DNA from: Thermomucor indicae-seudaticae
Lineage: Eukaryota > Mucoromycota > Mucoromycetes > Mucorales > Lichtheimiaceae
Length of the DNA stretch: 14,123 bases
Direction: 5' to 3'
NCBI GenBank assembly: GCA_000787465.1
Contig: JSYX01000760.1
Coordinates: 1-14,123, forward strand
The position numbers were made by a program, and so were the translations under genes. Position 1 is the first letter of the stretch, and each line of letters begins with the position of its first letter. The notes beneath the pieces are model-generated. The model was not told where the DNA came from and made no database searches. It saw only the letters and a program-made list of their open reading frames with translations. Positions 9,080-14,123 of this stretch are shown here, piece by piece.

Positions 9080-12000
9080 ATGAAGCAATGCACACCTTCA
9101 GTCCCGCTCGGCCTCGTAACTCCTACCGTGAATAATCGACAACCCTTATTACAAGCTGCATGCGAATGGATCCAAGCAGTCGTTCAGGAACAATTAGCGG
9201 CAGCTGATCTCCACTCTAGTCTAAGAGACGGTGTCTTCTTGTGCAAGTCAGTCTAAAAACCCTTTGTGTGCGTTGTGTTTGAGGAGAAACAAGTTGGAAA
9301 GCGGGAATCAATCCACTAAAAACGCGGCAACGGGTGGCACAATACGCAGAGCAGCGCTCACTGACGCCCTAGACCTTTTATCATTCTATAGATTGATGAC
9401 TCGACTGCAGCAAGATACAACTACTACTATACAGCCCATTAATTATGATGACTGCACAGAAGCTTGGGTATGCGATAGAAACTTGGATAACGCGCATAGT
9501 ACTTACTTGCAAGACAGGCCGAGAATATACGACACTTCTTGAGCGCCGCAGAGCAGGTCTGTGTGTGCAAACTCGACAGAATTGGGGAAGAATTAAGCAT
9601 TAAATATCTCCTTAGGCTGGCCTGCACGACGCGCAACTATTCAAAGTGAACGACCTTTTGAAAGGTCAAAACATGGCAGCGGTAGGTACATCCAGATGTG
9701 GATTTGGGTAAAAGGGCTCACTATAATCATATCCACAGGTCGCAAACACATTGGTCGTTCTGCACCGACTATTCGCTGGTGCAGGATCCAAGCAGACTAA
9801 TAAAGTCCGCGAACTACAGACGTCGATCTCTCAGTATTCTTTACGACAATCACGCTATTATTCGTCGTCGGAAAAGAGAACAGGAAGCAGGAGGCGACAT
9901 ACAGTTCCCTTATTAAGTTGGGATGAAACATGCGACGCTTCTGAACGAACTTACCCAATTGCAGGCACGAACCACCTGACGCGGCGGCTTGTGCATGAAG
10001 GAGGAGATTCTATCAGTTTTACGGAGGAGAAGTACAAGGGGAACTCATTCAGTCTTTCGTGCGACAACAACAGCCGTAACAAACGAACGTCTGACCAACG
10101 CAATTTTTCAGAAGCGATGAAAGACAATACGTGCTCCATCGGAAAGGATGAGTTTTCGCCTTTGCCTTGTACGGATGGGCATTGGAGATCCTCAGTTCTA
10201 TCGCTTCCTGATGATGAAGATTACTGGGAGGATCGTCAGTCTACAGAGCAACCCGCCACTCATTTTGGATATTTAACGTGTAATAAGCCGCTTGCCCATA
10301 CAACATCATCCCAAACGCCAAATAATACGCCTTCCGATAAAACACTATCGTCCGCATCATCAAGAGACAGTGGTTATGGAACAACTGGAAAAGCAGGCCG
10401 TCCTTCAATGGCATTGGATGCTCCGGCTCATCTGGCCTCCCTTTTTGATCCACCAGTGGCAGACATCCCCGAGCGATACAACAAGCCGGGAAAGAACCAG
10501 TCGTTATCTTTAGAGAGCAGACACTCGAAGCTATTATCCGATTCATGGCGCTCTGCGCGGCTTACGCTTTCCAAAAAGCTTCCCATTCGGCATAAAATAC
10601 CATTTCATATGCGGTATCAGGAGTGGACGGACCTGAATTTAAGCAAGGAAAGGAGATCAGACGTGGAAAGAAACCCTTCTGGGAAACAGACCACAACGTA
10701 CAGGTATCACATACCACATGTACCAGCAAGCCAGCAAGGTGATACGACAACCCCAGCGCCATCTGCGTCATCCCCTGTCTATGTTCTGGATAGCCAGAAT
10801 TTCGTGGCTTTGCAGAAGAAGGAAAGTCCTCCTCCCCCTTCCTATGGCGTGCCGCGTCGCAAGTCCACCGGGACACTTAAGGCAGTGACCTCGACACTGC
10901 CTTCATCAGATAACGGCGAACGACTAGAGTTGCTGGACTCCAATGGCAATACAGTTGCACGCTACGTAAGGTTTTGTTGGGATTCCAGGGCAGAAAGCGC
11001 GAAATTGACCGCTATGTTACAGAAATTGGGAAACTCTATTGGGAAAGGCCAGTTCGGAACTGTATACAGGTAAAGCAACGGGGATCAGTAAAAGAAGTGT
11101 GTTCGATGGGGTTATTGATGACGAGCTAGGGCGCTTGACCTCAAGACCGGGCAAATGTTTGCTATCAAGCGAATCAAGATAGAATCTACGGAAGCGCAAG
11201 ACCTAGACGATGTGATGGTATGAATGGAAACTCTCGCTCTCTTTGAGCTAGTAGCTAACCCACGTAATACCAGCAAGAAGCTCAACTTTTGCAATCACTT
11301 GATCATCCAAACATTGTAAAATACCAAGGCTTCATCCAAAGCACAGGGTTCATTAATATCATATTGGAATACGTCGAAAACGGCTCATTGGCAAACACGC
11401 TGAAGGCGTTTGGGAGTTTCCCGGAACCTCTCGTGGCTAGTTATTGTGTACGAATACTGGAAGGCCTCGCTTATCTCCACCAGCAAAATGTAGTACACTG
11501 CGATCTCAAGGCGGCCAACATTTTGACGACAAAACATGGGGATGTGAAGCTGTCTGATTTCGGCGTATCCTTGAATTTGGGATTGAAAAAGGAAGCGGCT
11601 ACGGGTACGGTCGCTGGAACTCCCAACTGGAGTAAGTTGTTTCTTTAGACTATTGAATCTGATGGACAAAGATATATCTAACACATGAGGCGGGTTCGCT
11701 TAGTGGCTCCCGAGGTCATTGAACTCAAGGGTGCGTCGACCAAATCGGATATATGGTAAGCGTTTAGAAAGTTGGGTTATTGTGCTGGGTGGGTCAAGTG
11801 ACGCGGGACGCTGTATTCTAGGTCCCTTGGATGTACGATAATAGAGTTACATGCTGGAAAACCTCCCTATTCCGACTTGTTGCCGATGACGACGTTGTTC
11901 CGAATCGTTGAAGACGACTGCCCGCCTCTACCTGAATCGATATCTCCTGCAAGTTCTTGGACGACTAAACTAGTAATGAAAGACAAGTTGACACTAAAAA

Positions 12001-13067
12001 ACGCGTTTCTTAGGCAATGCGCGACTTTTTGCAGCTATGTTTTAGAAAAGATCCCAATGACCGTCCCACTGCTATTGAACTACTCTCTCATCGATGGCTG
12101 CAGCAGCAAGAATCATCTATTAGGGCTCCTCCTCCCATGGTATCATCATCAACAACTATTGTCGATCATCTTTCAGTGATACAGCCCCGAAAAATATCAT
12201 CATCATTTCCACGCAACATGTATTACAGCGCACGCCAGAATGACGCGGATCAACCTATATCCGACGCGACGTCTGTTCATCAATCCAGTATTTTAGTAAA
12301 CAAATTTCAGGAGCGTCAAGAAAGAAGGCAACGAGCGAACTCTGGAGGACACCATCAAGACCACCGCTTTGTGAAGGGTTCGTTTGCTCGAGGTAAAATG
12401 TGAAGCCTGGTTTAGTATTGCTTTGTGGGCTTAATTACTCTGTAACTTTAGCGGCTATACGGTGCAAAGCATGTCATTTGCCAATCAAGAAAAACGCGCT
12501 GGTTTGTGAAGGCAAGTTAGATCAAAATCGGTGATATTGGGGTTTCAAAGGTTTAACTTGGTGAGACCTCGCTTAGAGTGCGGATTTATATGCCATGACA
12601 GGTGCAAGTCGACGACAACGTGTAATAACCGCTATCCCTCATCTCCTGATGAACCGGACAACAGCAGGCGCCGGCCAATATCTGAACCGTCCCAGATAAA
12701 AAACAGCAACAAACCTCCTAGTACTTCTTCACGTATTACTACTAATGAAAACCGAAAAAGTGATCCACGTCCGACACCATCCGTGTCGTTTCAACTGCGA
12801 GAGCGAACCCGGAAACTATCTCGGGTGTTCACTCCTTCTTCATCCGGCAGCAACAATAACTCTGGACGGTTGCAACAACCGCATAGTACCCGTAGCCATG
12901 ACATGCTCAGGTTTATAAGGGAAGACGAAGTCCTGGATCTAGCGTCGGAATCGCTTCAGCAAGAAGAGATTCGCAGCAGTACCTCTGCCAGTTACGTGGA
13001 TCCAAAGAAAAAACAGCAAAGCCGTAGACGTCGAACATCCAATCCGGATGACTGCATTATTTCATGA
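9080..13067 (+). CDS. CH domain - Cdc15/SepH-type protein kinase - C1-like zinc finger protein
   Basis: The kinase domain resembles the Cdc15/Cdc7/SepH group, which drives septation and mitotic exit (STE group). Exons: 9080-9246, 9392-9467, 9500-9556, 9616-9681, 9739-11069, 11130-11217, 11274-11631, 11704-11755, 11822-11972, 12014-12392, 12452-12511 and 12577-13067. They total about 1,091 residues with every phase consistent. A calponin-homology domain at about 22-130 shows [35 protein letters not shown] and [17 protein letters not shown] Ser-rich linker covers about 135-540. The kinase domain at about 549-815 has the Gly loop [30 protein letters not shown] (Cys671 where Arg is usual), DFG at 690-692, GTPNWMAPEVI, SDIWSLGC and [10 protein letters not shown]. 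After it comes a C1-like finger near 895-945: [25 protein letters not shown]. The finger is split by a GC-AG intron at 12512-12576. The weak point is 9468-9499, a 32-nt intron needed to keep the CH frame. The start is the first in-frame ATG before the CH domain. Confidence 0.83.
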
Positions 13068-13133
13068 AAAAGGAAAACGCTTTGTATGTATATAGAGCAC
13101 AAAAGTAAATTGGGCATGTACCGCAAAGAAGGA

Positions 13134-13528
13134 TTACAACTTGCTTTTCTTTGGAGGAAGGGCTTCTGTTGTGTATCCAAAGAAGACCGGGTTATGAATG
13201 GCTGCATTGAAGTGAACATGTTGTGTTGGTGTAGATGGTGGTGAAAAGACATGTCCCGGGCTTGCACGTTGCATAAAAACTGGGTGTGTTTTAGCAGGAT
13301 CCATGACCGTTGGGCTCGATGCTGGCAAAGGAGGAGGACGTAAAGGCCAATTGGCAATGTGTGGATTCGACTGAGAGAATTGACTATGCATGACTGGTAA
13401 AAGGGAAAAAAAGTGATACAACGTTCATGCTGACTCAACAGAAACATCATTTGTAGCCAAGTTCTGCTGACATACGATCGTTGAAAGCGTTATCTTTGAT
13501 TATACGCCTCCCACTTGGATAATCATGT
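13134..13528 (-). CDS. Last two exons of an unrecognised proline-rich protein (5' part unresolved)
   Basis: I do not recognise this protein. On the minus strand, 13528-13476 reads HDYPSGRRIIKDNAFND. A strong gtatgt donor follows, then an 82-nt intron ending in a long pyrimidine tract and ccag. The final exon, 13393-13134, continues in phase as LMHSQFSQSNPHIANWPLRP and ends EALPPKKSKL before TAA. The tail is rich in Pro, Ser, His and Asn and looks disordered, with a basic KKSK end that could be a nuclear signal. The preceding exon must end two bases into a codon, because the same frame meets a stop just upstream of the tatag acceptor. I could not choose its donor. The gene is tail to tail with the kinase gene, whose stop is only 66 bp away, so their 3' UTRs probably overlap. 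It may begin beyond the right edge. Confidence 0.55.
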
Positions 13529-13611
13529 CTATATCATGGAGGTTTCTTCTGGATAACAAGCTGTATTGTGGACTCAAGGATTGTCGTAACATTAAATGGA
13601 ACCTCTCTGGC

Positions 13612-13746
13612 TTATCTTGGTATATGAAACTCTACATCGTCAACGACTATCTGTCGACCAGACAGGGCAATGTAAGTGGTGAAACGCACCAAAAGAGACA
13701 ACCACAGCAAGCTAACCCGCAAAAGGTCGCCACACACTGTATCCAT
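13612..13746 (-). CDS. Small hydrophobic open frame, possible upstream exon or microprotein
   Basis: An ATG at 13746 opens a 44-codon frame (MDTVCGDLLRVSLLWLSLLV and onward) ending at TAA. A run of about 20 hydrophobic residues could be one membrane span, followed by a polar, acidic segment (RQIVVDDVEFH). It lies just upstream of the two assigned minus-strand exons and could be an earlier exon of that gene, since the same frame continues with long open stretches past the stop. Another minus frame over the same DNA is also open and Cys-rich. Evidence is weak; chance is quite possible. Confidence 0.2.
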   Translation of the reverse strand: MDTVCGDLLRVSLLWLSLLVRFTTYIALSGRQIVVDDVEFHIPR

Positions 13747-14100
13747 GACTTATAGTGGCCCCTCAACTGGTATATCCGTAGTATTGCAGTGGTTTCAGCA
13801 GCAGGATATGGTTCATCGCCTTGCTGAAACCACCGACCCTTTCAGGATCTACAGTGTCCTTGGATCTCTCCGGCTTCCTTTGTGATGATACATCAGAAAA
13901 CGGACGTGAGCCAAGTGAGACTTGGCCAAGAGATCCAGAGGGTTCTTTCATTAGATTAGCGGTGGATGGCTATTTAAAGGGATTGTGCCTTGGGCGAAAA
14001 GTCATCCGTTACACCATAAAGTAGTCGTGAATATATCATGCTTGCTTGTGCTGACGGCAACCATATGACTCATGCAATTCAGGGACTCTTCGTAATGGAC
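13747..14100. other. Right-end stretch without a recognised gene
   Basis: Short open frames exist on both strands (plus 13821-14024, minus 13951-13763), but neither shows a domain or a convincing start and splice pattern. This may hold 5' exons of the minus-strand proline-rich gene. A 12-bp inverted repeat lies at 13789-13833. Confidence 0.4.
13789..13833. repeat. Perfect 12-bp inverted repeat (hairpin)
   Basis: GTGGTTTCAGCA at 13789-13800 is exactly complementary to TGCTGAAACCAC at 13822-13833, around a 21-base spacer. Pairing stops at once on both sides. It is the longest perfect short-range palindrome I found in the window apart from the ends. Confidence 0.7.
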
Positions 14101-14123
14101 GCTCGCATATTGATCGTTTTCAA
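14101..14123 (-). repeat. Right copy of the perfect 23-bp terminal inverted repeat
   Basis: This is the exact reverse complement of positions 1-23. The two copies sit at the very edges of the window, so whether the repeat extends outward cannot be seen. Confidence 0.9.

Noticed and set aside
9284..9340. A short read NKLESG after the first CH exon, which looked like the CH motif CKxxNKL
   Set aside because: No in-phase exit splice exists. The exon starting at 9392 gives CKLMTRLQ with correct phase and better fit.
13525..13755. 76-codon plus-strand open frame past the kinase
   Set aside because: It overlaps the better supported minus-strand exon and has no recognisable features.

Overview
This window looks like nuclear DNA from a filamentous, early-diverging fungus. 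I suspect Mucoromycota, with moderate confidence. The genes are broken by many short GT-AG introns (about 45-85 nt, plus one GC-AG intron), intergenic DNA is compact in places, and promoters are pyrimidine-rich. The protein families are a succinate dehydrogenase anchor, a choline-phosphate cytidylyltransferase, a secreted GPI-anchored PLC-like protein and a septation-type (Cdc15/SepH) kinase. I rebuilt exon structures by hand from splice signals, reading phase and family motifs. Nothing was checked by computation.

Layout, left to right. (1) Positions 1-23 are the exact reverse complement of 14101-14123, so the window is bounded by a perfect 23-bp inverted repeat. (2) About 130-1666 (+) is a decayed aldehyde dehydrogenase: the N-terminus is missing and the body is spread over three frames, although both catalytic residues survive. 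(3) 1839-2513 (+) is an intact four-exon SDH4 (CybS) gene with a poly(A) signal. (4) 2772-4090 (-) is an intact seven-exon choline-phosphate cytidylyltransferase, convergent with SDH4. (5) About 4091-6806 is a 2.7-kb stretch with no gene I can recognise, only small hairpins. (6) 6807-6975 (+) is a possible two-exon microprotein. (7) 7153-8272 (-) is a two-exon secreted PLC-X-like protein with a GPI-type tail. (8) 8273-9079 is a divergent promoter region. (9) 9080-13067 (+) is a roughly 1,090-residue protein with an N-terminal CH domain, a long Ser-rich linker, a Cdc15/SepH-type kinase domain with HCD in place of HRD, and a C-terminal C1-like zinc finger. (10) 13134-13528 (-) holds the last two exons of an unrecognised proline-rich protein, tail to tail with the kinase. 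Its upstream part is unresolved.

The genes do not form a pathway. SDH4 belongs to mitochondrial respiration, the cytidylyltransferase to phosphatidylcholine synthesis, the PLC-like protein to the cell surface, and the kinase probably to septation or cytokinesis signalling. The main points of interest are the exact terminal inverted repeat, the CH-kinase-C1 architecture with its non-RD catalytic loop, and the two unrecognised coding candidates. I see no defence, CRISPR, biosynthetic or transposase genes.
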